From NCBI GenBank assembly GCA_964496245.1, contig CAZBZG010000002.1, positions 1 through 38,859 of the forward strand: a DNA stretch of 38,859 bases. Direction: 5' to 3'. Below, in pieces: positions 17,277 through 25,193 of this stretch. Below the pieces are notes generated by a model. The model was not told the DNA's origin. It was given only the letters and a program-made list of their open reading frames with translations, and made no database searches. How positions within the stretch are numbered: position 1 is the first letter of the stretch; every line of letters starts with the position of its first letter. The translations under genes were made by a program, and so were the position numbers. The stretch is from CAZBZG01 sp964496245. Its GTDB lineage: Bacteria > Planctomycetota > SZUA-567.

Positions 17277-20200
17277 CTATGGCTGGGGCACGGGGCGCAG
17301 CACCACGCGCAGGCCCAGGTAGCGGTACCGGTTGTCGGACCGCGCGTCTCGCCGGTGGGCGCAGCGGAGCGCGTCGGGCAGGAACATGTAGCTCCCCCCC
17401 CGCACGACCCGCGGCAATGCCCTCCCCTCCTTCGCATTGATCGGGTCGACCGCAAGCGGCGGCGTCGTGAGCTTGGCCGAGAGTTCCTCTTCGCTCATGT
17501 CCGGATGCTGCTCGCGGAGCGCGTCCACCTCGGCCTGGCTCCGCTCGAGCACCTCCTCGGCCACGGTCATGTAGTAGTCGCTTTCAAACACGTCCTTGCA
17601 CCACTCGGCCACATTGCCGTGCATGTCGTAGAGCCCCCACGCGTTGGGCTGTTTGCGGGCCGTGGCCTCCGGATGATTGCGGGCATTGCCGGCATACCAG
17701 GCATGCGCGTCCAGGTCTTTGACGTATTCGTCATACGACTGCTCGTCGTCCGCCTTGCGGACGTGGTAGGCATGCGGACTGCCCGCACGCGCGGCGTACT
17801 CCCATTCGGCCTCGGTGGGCAGATCGAAGCGGAAGCCCTCGGGCGCATGCTTCTGCAGCGCCGGCAGAAAGACCTCCTGGATCTCATCGAACGATACGTT
17901 CTCCACGGGAAACCGCGACGTGAGAATTCGCTGCTTGGCAAAGGCGGTGGGCGCAGGCCTTCCCACGACCGCTTTCCATTGGGCCCGGGTGACTTCGGTC
18001 GCGCCCATGTAGAAGGGACGCGAGATCTCCACGTCGTGGAGCGACTCGCTGGCGTCGCGGTGCTTCTCGTCCGGATGGCTGCCCATGGTGAACCGGCCCT
18101 CGGGGATCAGCACCAGCGGCAGCGTCACGCCCTCGCCCGGCAGCGGGACCAAGCGTTTCATTGGCAGTCCGTGGGCATCGGCGCTCTCCTTCTGCTTCTC
18201 CTTGGCCAGTTCCTCGCTGAGGGCGAAGCGCTGCTCCTTGAGCTTGGCCTCCCGCGCCTGGGCCTGCCGCTTGAGAAGCTGCTCGCGCTCGGCGCGGGCC
18301 AGAGCGGCCTTGGCCTTCTGCTCCTCCTGCTTGGCGCGCTCGCGCTCCTTCTCCGCCGCTTCGCGCTCTTGTTCCGCATCCTGTCGAGCCTTCTCGGCCG
18401 CCCGCTTCTGCTTCTCCGCTTCCACCCGCTCGTTCTCCGCGATCTGCTTGGCCACATCGGCCTCGCGCTTCTCCTCGATCGCCCGCTGCCGCTCTTCCTC
18501 CGCTTCGAGCCGCTTGAGGTGGATGTAGTAGCCGGCGATGGAGCCGCCCACGAGCACGATGGTGAGCAGCGTAGCGACCGCGTACTTGGCGATGGTGAGG
18601 AGCCGGTGCCGCTTCTCCCGCTCGATGCGCGCGTCCACGACCTCGTTGCGCAGCTTGCGGAAGGGTTCGGTCATCTCCACGAGCTGGCTCTCGGCCAGAT
18701 CCAGGTCGGCCTTCGCCATGGCGCAGCGCGCGTAGGCCAGGCGCGCTTGGGAGAGCCCCTCTGCAGCTCCGCGGTTCTTCCGCCACAGGTTCAGGGCCTC
18801 CTGGAAGCCGAAGATCGACCGGCTGTAGTCTTCGTACTCCCGGGATTCGTCCGCATCCTCGAGATCCTTCCGGGCCCGGTCGGCCAGGCTGATGCTCTCG
18901 AAGTGGCTCTTGTACTCGCTGATGGCGGTCTGGAACTCGGGGACGCCCGCGTAGCGGTCCGTTGGCTTGGTGGCCATGGCCCGCCGGGCGATGTCCAGCA
19001 GTTCGCTCTGCTTCTCAGTCTCGCGGATCTCGTTCTTGGCCGCATTCTCCAGACACTTGATGACCGTAGCGCCCGTGTGGGGTGCGAAGCCGGTCACGAT
19101 CTCGAACAGGATGGCGCCGAGCAGGTAGACGTCGCTCACCGGGCCGATCCGGTTGCCCTGCCCCACCGCCATCTCGGGCGACATGTAGGCGGGCGTGCCG
19201 CAGACGCCGGTCTTGGGCGTGAGACGCGGCGCCTTGGCTTTGTCGGTGAAGCCGGCGGCCAGGCCCCAGTCCATGACGAGCACCTCACCGTACCCGCCCA
19301 GCATCACGTTCTCCGGCTTGAGGTCCCGGTGAAGCACGCCGTGGTCGTGGGCAAAGGCCACGGCATTGCAGACGTCCTCGAGGATCTCGAGGTTCTCGGC
19401 CAGGGACTTGTCCAGGATCACCTCGTCCCAGGGCTTTCCCTTGACGTGCTTCATGGAGTAGAAGAGGTGCCCGCGGCCGTCATCCCCCAGATCGTGGATG
19501 GGCACGATGTTCGGGTGATCGAGATCGCCGGTGACCGCGGCTTCGGACAGGAACTTGCCGCGCGCCGTCTTGTCCGTGGCCGCCTGCTCCTTGATCATCT
19601 TGACCGCGATGTTGCGGTCGATCGAGCTCTGCCGGGCCTTGTAGATGACGCCCATGCCGCCTTCGCCCAGCATGCCCAGGAGTTCGTAGTCCGGCTCGCT
19701 GACGCCCTCGGCCCCGCGTCCCCGGTCCACCGTGCGCTCCCCAATGGTGAGATCGGCTGCCGGCTTGGCGCTCTTGTCCACCACCGACCGGGTGTGCACG
19801 GTGATGTGCGTGGACTTGCTGGTCGCAATGGCCACTGGTTGCCTGGGCCGCCCGTCCTTGCCTTCCCGGTCCTCCCCCTTGATGGTCATGCCCTCGGTCA
19901 CGTCTTCGGTGATCGTGGCCGCCCAATGGCTCTTGACGTCGTCATCAATGGTGGGCTCGTCCAGGTCGGCGCTGCCCTTGCCCGCAAAGGTCGGCGATTC
20001 CTGGTCGACCTGCGACGCGCCGCCCACGGTCGCGGCATTGAGGGCGACGTCCGATTCCTCCGCACCGCCCAGCGTCGCTGCGGTCAGGTCTGCGTCCGGC
20101 GTCTCTCCGCCGCCGAGCGTGGCCGCATTGAGGTCGACCCCACTCTCTTCCCCACCCGCCGGACCGCCGAGGGTCGCGGCATTCAGGTCGACGTCAGCTC

Positions 20201-20804
20201 CATTGTCGCCGCTTTGGTCGGTTGCCGCCTCACTCGACGGCCGCGCCGGACCGCTGCTTGTGGCCGCATTGAGAGCCACAGACGGATCCTCGGGCTCGCC
20301 CGGCTCCGAGGCCCGCATGCGCCGCGTCGGGATCCGCCCTACGTCCTCGGACGGAGGCGCGTCCGTGACGGTCTCGCCACCCGCGCCTTCGGCAGCCGGT
20401 CCGCCGAGCGTGGCGGCGTTCAGATCCGCGTCCGAGGGCATGGGGCCGCGGTCCACGGACGGCGTCTCATCCAGGGATCCCGCCCCCCCGAGGGTTGCGG
20501 CATTGAGATCCACGGACGGATCCCCGGGCTCGGCCGGCTCCGAAGCCTTCCATGCGCGGGCCGTGTCCGAGGGTTCGTCTGCAGGGGCGGCCGGCTCCGG
20601 GCTGCCCTCCTGCGTGCCGGAATCCGTCCCGGCCTGGTCAAGCGTGGATGCATTGAGGTCCACGGAGGCATCGTCCGCGTCGTCCGCGTCGTTCGCGTCG
20701 TTCGCGTCGTCCGTACCGCCGACGTCGCCGCCCACGGTCTGCTTCTCGAGATCGACGGCGTCGTCCTCGCACTCCGGATTCGGCTTGTCGCTTGGTTCAG
20801 GCAT
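17277..20804 (-). CDS. Membrane Ser/Thr protein kinase fused to an FGE-sulfatase domain
   Basis: An 1175-residue protein. Residues 1-290 hold 11 degenerate repeats with a conserved threonine (see repeat entry). The Pkn2/PknB-type kinase domain spans about 373-640: P-loop GEGGMG at 380-385, catalytic lysine in AVKMIK (K402), HRDLKPEN at 492-499, DWG in place of DFG at 512-514, and GTPAYMSPEM in the activation segment. All catalytic residues are present. A transmembrane helix (about 738-758, ATLLTIVLVGGSIAGYYI) and a long Lys/Glu-rich coiled coil follow. The C-terminal 290 residues form an FGE-sulfatase domain (LIPEGRFTMGS, LPTEAEWEYAARAG, DMHGNVAEWCKD, RVVRGGSY), probably periplasmic and non-catalytic or ligand-binding. 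ATG at 20804 has GAGGGG 8 bases upstream. It is the last gene of the six-gene operon. Confidence 0.93.
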   Translation of the reverse strand: MPEPSDKPNPECEDDAVDLEKQTVGGDVGGTDDANDANDADDADDASVDLNASTLDQAGTDSGTQEGSPEPAAPADEPSDTARAWKASEPAEPGDPSVDLNAATLGGAGSLDETPSVDRGPMPSDADLNAATLGGPAAEGAGGETVTDAPPSEDVGRIPTRRMRASEPGEPEDPSVALNAATSSGPARPSSEAATDQSGDNGADVDLNAATLGGPAGGEESGVDLNAATLGGGETPDADLTAATLGGAEESDVALNAATVGGASQVDQESPTFAGKGSADLDEPTIDDDVKSHWAATITEDVTEGMTIKGEDREGKDGRPRQPVAIATSKSTHITVHTRSVVDKSAKPAADLTIGERTVDRGRGAEGVSEPDYELLGMLGEGGMGVIYKARQSSIDRNIAVKMIKEQAATDKTARGKFLSEAAVTGDLDHPNIVPIHDLGDDGRGHLFYSMKHVKGKPWDEVILDKSLAENLEILEDVCNAVAFAHDHGVLHRDLKPENVMLGGYGEVLVMDWGLAAGFTDKAKAPRLTPKTGVCGTPAYMSPEMAVGQGNRIGPVSDVYLLGAILFEIVTGFAPHTGATVIKCLENAAKNEIRETEKQSELLDIARRAMATKPTDRYAGVPEFQTAISEYKSHFESISLADRARKDLEDADESREYEDYSRSIFGFQEALNLWRKNRGAAEGLSQARLAYARCAMAKADLDLAESQLVEMTEPFRKLRNEVVDARIEREKRHRLLTIAKYAVATLLTIVLVGGSIAGYYIHLKRLEAEEERQRAIEEKREADVAKQIAENERVEAEKQKRAAEKARQDAEQEREAAEKERERAKQEEQKAKAALARAEREQLLKRQAQAREAKLKEQRFALSEELAKEKQKESADAHGLPMKRLVPLPGEGVTLPLVLIPEGRFTMGSHPDEKHRDASESLHDVEISRPFYMGATEVTRAQWKAVVGRPAPTAFAKQRILTSRFPVENVSFDEIQEVFLPALQKHAPEGFRFDLPTEAEWEYAARAGSPHAYHVRKADDEQSYDEYVKDLDAHAWYAGNARNHPEATARKQPNAWGLYDMHGNVAEWCKDVFESDYYMTVAEEVLERSQAEVDALREQHPDMSEEELSAKLTTPPLAVDPINAKEGRALPRVVRGGSYMFLPDALRCAHRRDARSDNRYRYLGLRVVLRPVPQP
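19935..20759 (-). repeat. Eleven degenerate VDLNAATLGG repeats in the kinase N-terminus
   Basis: The pattern (V/A)(D/A)L-x-x-x-T-(hydrophobic) recurs with threonines at residues 23, 54, 104, 132, 182, 211, 229, 244, 259, 272 and 285, for example VDLEKQTVGG, VDLNAATLGG, VDQESPTFAG and ADLDEPTIDD. Spacers vary in length and sequence while the threonine is kept in all eleven; Asn and Gly are less well kept. The region is acidic, probably disordered and cytoplasmic. Confidence 0.8.
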
Positions 20805-20838
20805 GCACGTGGCCCCTCATGGGCGTGCCTCCGTTCCG

Positions 20839-20859
20839 GTCGAGCCGTGGCGGCTCGAC
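20839..20859 (-). other. Intercistronic hairpin between the M50 gene and the kinase gene
   Basis: GTCGAGCC (20839-20846) and GGCTCGAC (20852-20859) form a perfect 8-bp stem with a 5-base loop in the 68-base gap. No T-run follows on the minus strand. It could lower expression of the kinase relative to the export genes by partial termination or processing. Confidence 0.4.
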
Positions 20860-20872
20860 TTCTCTTCCGGTT

Positions 20873-23002
20873 TCAGAACCCGCTCTCCCGCAGCAGGACG
20901 CGCCACGCGCGCCGCACGCCGTCGGCGATGAGCGAACGCGGCGCAGTCTCGACCCAGACGTGTCCGGTCTGCCCGAGCCGCAGGGTCTCGCGGCCTTCCT
21001 CGAGCGCGACCTCGATCCTGTAGTAGCTGCCGACGATCGCGCGCCGTCCTTCGGGCGTCTCCACGACCGGCAGATCGCCGTGCAGGGTGGAGCCCAACGC
21101 TTCGTGCGGCAGGGTCTCCTCCTGCACGGGCAGGACGGACCTCACGCGGGCCGGCCGCGGAACCGAGTCGGTGCGGCTCACGAACCAGGCATCGGCTCCA
21201 CGGTCGAGGCGCTTGGTGTAGTCCTCGTGAACGAACGCGACCACCGCATTCGCATCGAGCCGAGCGACGCGGCCCAGTTCGGTGCCGCGCGCCACAGGCG
21301 TTCCGTTGCGCACGGCTTCGTCCCACTCGTAGACCGTACCGCGGGTGCTGGCCGTGACACGATTGCGCTGCATGCGCTCTTCCAGAGCGCGCACCTGCGC
21401 CCGTACCCGGTCCAGCTCCTCGCGCGTCTGGCCGATCCGGCTACGACTTTTCTCCTCCAGTCCGACCCGGATGAGCTCCCGCGCCAGTCGCTCGACCTCC
21501 TTGGCGAGAATCTTCCGGTGCGCCTCCAGCTCCTCCGACTCGATCCGGAAGAGCTCCTCGCCCGCCTCGACCCTCTGGCCGCGCCGAACGCAGAGGGCGC
21601 GGAGTACGCCGCTCTCGGGCGCGTAAAGAATCTGGCGCTCCGGGCAGACGACCACGGCCGGCACCGCCAGATCGCGCGACAACGGCAGGGCGGCCCAGAG
21701 GACCCCCCCTGCGAACGCGGCCGTGCAGAGGACCGAGCGCGGGTTCCAGTGGAGAAAGTCCTTGAGACGGATCAAGGCACGCACCTCCAGGATGAGCGGC
21801 CGCACGAAGAACCAGTAGACCGAGAACGCGAAGAGCATCGCCCCCACAGCCTTGGCGAACATTGCGTACACGAGCACCGCGATCCCCAGGTACAGCACGA
21901 TCCGGTAGGCCCAGGCATAGAGCGAGTACACGACCAGGCCCGCCAGGCGCCGCCGGGAGATGCCGGGCTCGGGCGAGGTCAGTCTAACACCGAGCAACCA
22001 CTTCCTCAAGGCCCAGCGCGTCACCGCAAAGGCGCGGGGCCGGAGATTGTCGATGCCCCAGAGGTCGCCCAGGATGTAGTACCCGTCGAACCGCATGGCC
22101 GGGTTGAGGTTCACGAGCAAGGTCGAGAGGAGCGTCACCGAGGAGAGCACGAAGAAGACGCTGCGCAGCGGACCGTCTTCGGTCACGGCCCAGCCGAAGA
22201 GAGCCAGGCCGGCGACCACGACTTCGGAGGCGATGCCCGCCGCGCTGATCCAGAAGCGATCCCGCCGGCGGGGCAGCTTCCACCCGTCGGTCACGTCGCA
22301 GAAAGCCACCGGGCAGAAGACGAGAAGCGCCACGCCCATGGTGGGTACGCGTACGCCGAGAGCCTTGGCCGTGTAGGCGTGGGCGAACTCGTGCACGACC
22401 TTGAGCCCGACGAGGGCGACCACGTAATACACCACGCCCCTCGCATTGAAGAAGTACGGGAACGTGTTGACGTAATCCTCGGCATGCAGCGCCAGGAAGA
22501 GGAGTCCGACAACGCCGCAGGCCGCGTACGCGATGCGCAGGGGCCGCGAGACGAGCCAGCGGACCCAGGGCAGCGTGCGCGTCAGGAACGCATCGGGGTG
22601 GAGCAAGGGAATGCGGATGAAGAGGTAGTGCGTGAGCAGCCACATGAGCGGGTGGAGCCGCAACGCCGCGGCCTCGGCCTGGACGTCCCCGACCGGCCGC
22701 ACACTGCTGGCCACGGTCAGCTGCTCCTGCCGGGCCTGCTCGCAGAAGCGCAGGATGTCGTCCGGCTGCAGGCGCAGCGTAGTCGATTGCCGAAGCTCGG
22801 CCAGAAGCGCCCCCAGCGTGCGGCACGTCGGCAGCCGGCGGAACACGGCAGCCTCGGCCCAGCCCAGCTTGCGGTACGTGCCGGTGAGCGGATCGTGCAA
22901 CGTCCAGGTGGGGCTGCCGTCCGTCTCGGGCGGCCCGCGGTGGAACGCGAGATCCGGACGGAGACGGGGAAGCGGAAGCTCCATGGACAAGGCTGCGGTC
23001 AT
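20873..23002 (-). CDS. PqqD-like / M50 site-2-type metalloprotease / HlyD adaptor fusion protein
   Basis: A 709-residue inner-membrane protein. Residues about 30-95 look like a PqqD-type winged helix (LHDPLTGTYRKLG, then TLGALLAEL). Residues about 115-430 form a multi-helix M50 membrane domain with the zinc motif HEFAH at 204-208, a conserved FCDVTDGWKLP loop at 234-244 and the second metal motif NLNPAMRFDG at 298-307, so the protease residues are intact. Residues about 440-700 form a HlyD-like lipoyl/barrel-sandwich adaptor with a coiled-coil hairpin (ESGVLRALCVRRGQRVEAGE, then VTASTRGTVYEWDEAVRNG). ATG at 23002 lies 5 bases beyond the previous stop; ATG at 22984 is an alternative. The long open frame upstream of the ATG is the shadow of the GAF-HlyD gene. 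The function is unknown; I infer an adaptor of an export machine. Confidence 0.88.
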   Translation of the reverse strand: MTAALSMELPLPRLRPDLAFHRGPPETDGSPTWTLHDPLTGTYRKLGWAEAAVFRRLPTCRTLGALLAELRQSTTLRLQPDDILRFCEQARQEQLTVASSVRPVGDVQAEAAALRLHPLMWLLTHYLFIRIPLLHPDAFLTRTLPWVRWLVSRPLRIAYAACGVVGLLFLALHAEDYVNTFPYFFNARGVVYYVVALVGLKVVHEFAHAYTAKALGVRVPTMGVALLVFCPVAFCDVTDGWKLPRRRDRFWISAAGIASEVVVAGLALFGWAVTEDGPLRSVFFVLSSVTLLSTLLVNLNPAMRFDGYYILGDLWGIDNLRPRAFAVTRWALRKWLLGVRLTSPEPGISRRRLAGLVVYSLYAWAYRIVLYLGIAVLVYAMFAKAVGAMLFAFSVYWFFVRPLILEVRALIRLKDFLHWNPRSVLCTAAFAGGVLWAALPLSRDLAVPAVVVCPERQILYAPESGVLRALCVRRGQRVEAGEELFRIESEELEAHRKILAKEVERLARELIRVGLEEKSRSRIGQTREELDRVRAQVRALEERMQRNRVTASTRGTVYEWDEAVRNGTPVARGTELGRVARLDANAVVAFVHEDYTKRLDRGADAWFVSRTDSVPRPARVRSVLPVQEETLPHEALGSTLHGDLPVVETPEGRRAIVGSYYRIEVALEEGRETLRLGQTGHVWVETAPRSLIADGVRRAWRVLLRESGF

Positions 23003-23007
23003 GCGGC

Positions 23008-24390
23008 TCACACCCCGAACCATCTGCGCACGGCGGCGAGCGGTTTGCGCAGGAGCCAGTAGGCCAGACACACCTTCTCGGACCCGTAGAGCACGGCCGT
23101 GCCTTCCAGGCCGAGCCGGACCGAAGGCGCGCCGTCCGCCCAGTCGGCCTCGACCACGAACCCGTGCACGCCCTTGGGACTCGGCCGAACGTGGCTGGAG
23201 GCATACGTGATCCGAGCCGCCAGTGCGTCGCCGGGCCGCACGTTGAGGACGACGCGGGCCGGCTCGTCGGGTGCGTAGCGGATCATGTCGCCCTCGGGCA
23301 CCCAGATCCGCGCCATGGTGCGGTCCGGGTCCACAATCATGAGCACGCGTTCGCCCACGTCGACCGCACGGCCTTGCCAGGCGTGCGGTTCTTCGATGCG
23401 CACGATGCCCGCTCGCTCGGCCCGCACCTCGAGTTGCTCGGCCTGGCTGTCGGCCAGCTGCAGCCGCACCCGGTCCTGGGACACGCGGGCCTCGAGGCTG
23501 GGGAGCCCCGCGCGTACGTCCGCATCGTGGAACGCGCGCATGCGGGCCTGGGTGAGTTGGGCTTCGCGGACGGCGAGCTGCTGGCGCACGATCGTGAGCT
23601 CCTTGTCGGCCACGCGCCTGTCGTAGCGGAAGAGGAGATCCCCCGGCTGCACGCGGCTGCCGGGATCCACCACGATACGGTCGATCACGCCTTGGAGGGG
23701 TGCGGCCACCACAGCGGGCTCCTTGGCCACCACCTGGCACGGCGCCACCACGCGCAACCGCACGGGCAGCACAGGCACGAGAAACAGGAGGCACGCGAGC
23801 AGCGCGGCAACAGCCCCCAGGATCCAAAGCCGGCGAGCGGAGATGCCGTCCCCTTTGAACGGCAGGCGTCGCTCCCACTGCCGCCACGCTGCGGCGTAAC
23901 CGCGGGCCAGCGAGACGAGGAGGTCGCGTTCCTCTCCCTGCCAGGTCTTGCCCGACCAGCGTTCCAGCCAGAGACCGGCGCTACTCCGGCCGTCGACCGG
24001 AAGGGGAACCCAGAGCACGCTCCCCCCTTCCATCCGCTCGACCTGGCGCTGCCAGGCGTCTTCCCGGCCGGGGAACCGTTCGGCCGAGAGCACGCCGGGC
24101 GCATCGATCTCACGCAGGTGACTCAGCAGGTCGCGCCAGGCGTCGGTCAGCGGTGCGTGCGCGTCCACCTGGGCCTGGCCCGACACGCCGAGCAGCTGCG
24201 GGCGCTTCTTGCGGAAGCGCCAGAGCACGGCCCGGTCGTAGCCGACGAGGGAGACGGTGTTGTTCAGGATATGGAAGACGAGTTCCTGCTTCGACGCAGC
24301 CTCTGTGGCCTCGAGCGTCAATCGGTTGAGCGTCTGCAGCGCACGGATGACCCCGGACGCCGCCTCGATCTGTGCCGCGCCTTCACTCAT
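23008..24390 (-). CDS. GAF domain–transmembrane–HlyD-like membrane fusion protein
   Basis: A 460-residue protein with an unusual order: a cytoplasmic GAF-like sensor (about 20-170, QELVFHILNNTVSLVGYDRA, then SVLWVPLPVDG), one transmembrane helix (about 188-210, LWILGAVAALLACLLFLVPV) and a periplasmic HlyD-type adaptor (PLQGVIDRIVVDPGSRVQPG, a short coiled coil, then RAERAGIVRIEE and RLGLEGTAVLYG). In typical HlyD proteins the cytoplasmic part is short; here it is a complete possible ligand-binding domain. The ATG at 24390 overlaps the preceding HlyD gene by 8 bases, and the M50 fusion gene follows after 5 bases, so the three are tightly coupled. I infer that it couples a cytoplasmic signal to the export channel. 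Confidence 0.88.
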   Translation of the reverse strand: MSEGAAQIEAASGVIRALQTLNRLTLEATEAASKQELVFHILNNTVSLVGYDRAVLWRFRKKRPQLLGVSGQAQVDAHAPLTDAWRDLLSHLREIDAPGVLSAERFPGREDAWQRQVERMEGGSVLWVPLPVDGRSSAGLWLERWSGKTWQGEERDLLVSLARGYAAAWRQWERRLPFKGDGISARRLWILGAVAALLACLLFLVPVLPVRLRVVAPCQVVAKEPAVVAAPLQGVIDRIVVDPGSRVQPGDLLFRYDRRVADKELTIVRQQLAVREAQLTQARMRAFHDADVRAGLPSLEARVSQDRVRLQLADSQAEQLEVRAERAGIVRIEEPHAWQGRAVDVGERVLMIVDPDRTMARIWVPEGDMIRYAPDEPARVVLNVRPGDALAARITYASSHVRPSPKGVHGFVVEADWADGAPSVRLGLEGTAVLYGSEKVCLAYWLLRKPLAAVRRWFGV

Positions 24391-25150
24391 GGGTCGCCGT
24401 TCCGACAGACGGAAGCCTCAGCCGGCCGATCATGCCGCTGGCGAGCTCGCGCGCTGCGTTGTCCACCTCGGCAAAGACTTCGAAGGTTCCGCTCGCCGCA
24501 TCGATGGTGGGGCTGATGTGCGTGATGCGCGCCTCGACCGGTCGGTCGATTGTTTCGATTTGGAGCGCGAGCGTCTGACCGATCGCGAGCCGGCCCCGCG
24601 CATGCGACGGCGCCAGGAACCGCGCCCGCAGGAGCCGGTCGTCCACGATCCGGATGAGCTCTTGTCCCTTCTGGACGAGCTCGTGTTCGCGCACCAGGAG
24701 CTTGACCACGCGGCCGGCATAGGGCGCCGAAATGGTGCAGGCCGCGAGCTCGTGCTCGGCCACCTTGAGTTCCATGCGCGCCTGAGCCACCGCCCGCCGC
24801 GCGCGCATCAGGTCCACGAGCGAACGCGACCGGTCGCGGTAGAGCTTCTCCACGGCTTTTTGCTCGACCTCGCGGCTCTCGAGTTCGGCCGCCGCTTTCT
24901 CCTGCCGCGCCTCGAAGAGGCTCCGGTCCAGACGCACCAGCACGGTCCCTTTGTCGAAGGCTTCTCCCATTTCGCCGAAGGTCTCGATCACGCGCGCGGA
25001 AACCTCGGCCGAGAGCACGGTCTCCTGCCGCGGGGCCAGCACCACGGAGACGGACGGCTCGGCCCGCGCGGTCTCGCCCTCCTGGCAGAGGACGCGAACC
25101 CCCAAGGACAAGCCCAGGAAGAGGACAAAGACCCAGACCGCTTTGCGCAT
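24383..25150 (-). CDS. Periplasmic adaptor protein, HlyD/RND membrane-fusion family
   Basis: A 255-residue exported adaptor. MRKAVWVFVLFLGLSLGVRV is a signal sequence; the mature part has the two half-lipoyl motifs (LSAEVSARVIETFGEMGEAF and ISAPYAGRVVKLLVREHELV), a short alpha-hairpin between them, and a beta-barrel end (GQTLALQIETIDRPVEARIT). ATG at 25150 has AGGGAG 8 bases upstream; the open frame upstream of it is shadow. It is shorter than the usual 350-400 residues of RND adaptors, lacking a clear membrane-proximal domain. It sits between the TolC-like gene and the GAF-HlyD gene and presumably links an outer-membrane factor to inner-membrane components. No RND pump or ABC ATPase is encoded in the operon. 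Confidence 0.9.
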   Translation of the reverse strand: MRKAVWVFVLFLGLSLGVRVLCQEGETARAEPSVSVVLAPRQETVLSAEVSARVIETFGEMGEAFDKGTVLVRLDRSLFEARQEKAAAELESREVEQKAVEKLYRDRSRSLVDLMRARRAVAQARMELKVAEHELAACTISAPYAGRVVKLLVREHELVQKGQELIRIVDDRLLRARFLAPSHARGRLAIGQTLALQIETIDRPVEARITHISPTIDAASGTFEVFAEVDNAARELASGMIGRLRLPSVGTATHE

Positions 25151-25193
25151 GGAAACGCTCCCTCTGTCGTGCTCCGCCCTCAAGCAGACCGCA

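Noticed and set aside
17277..18160. Active formylglycine-generating enzyme for sulfatases
   Set aside because: The domain has the general FGE-sulfatase fold motifs but is the outer part of a kinase, no sulfatase gene is nearby, and I could not confirm the paired catalytic cysteines.
17355..21023. Open frame of 1222 codons on the plus strand opposite the kinase gene
   Set aside because: High GC leaves antisense frames open. The product is Leu/Gly/Arg-rich without domains, while the minus strand encodes clear kinase and FGE motifs.
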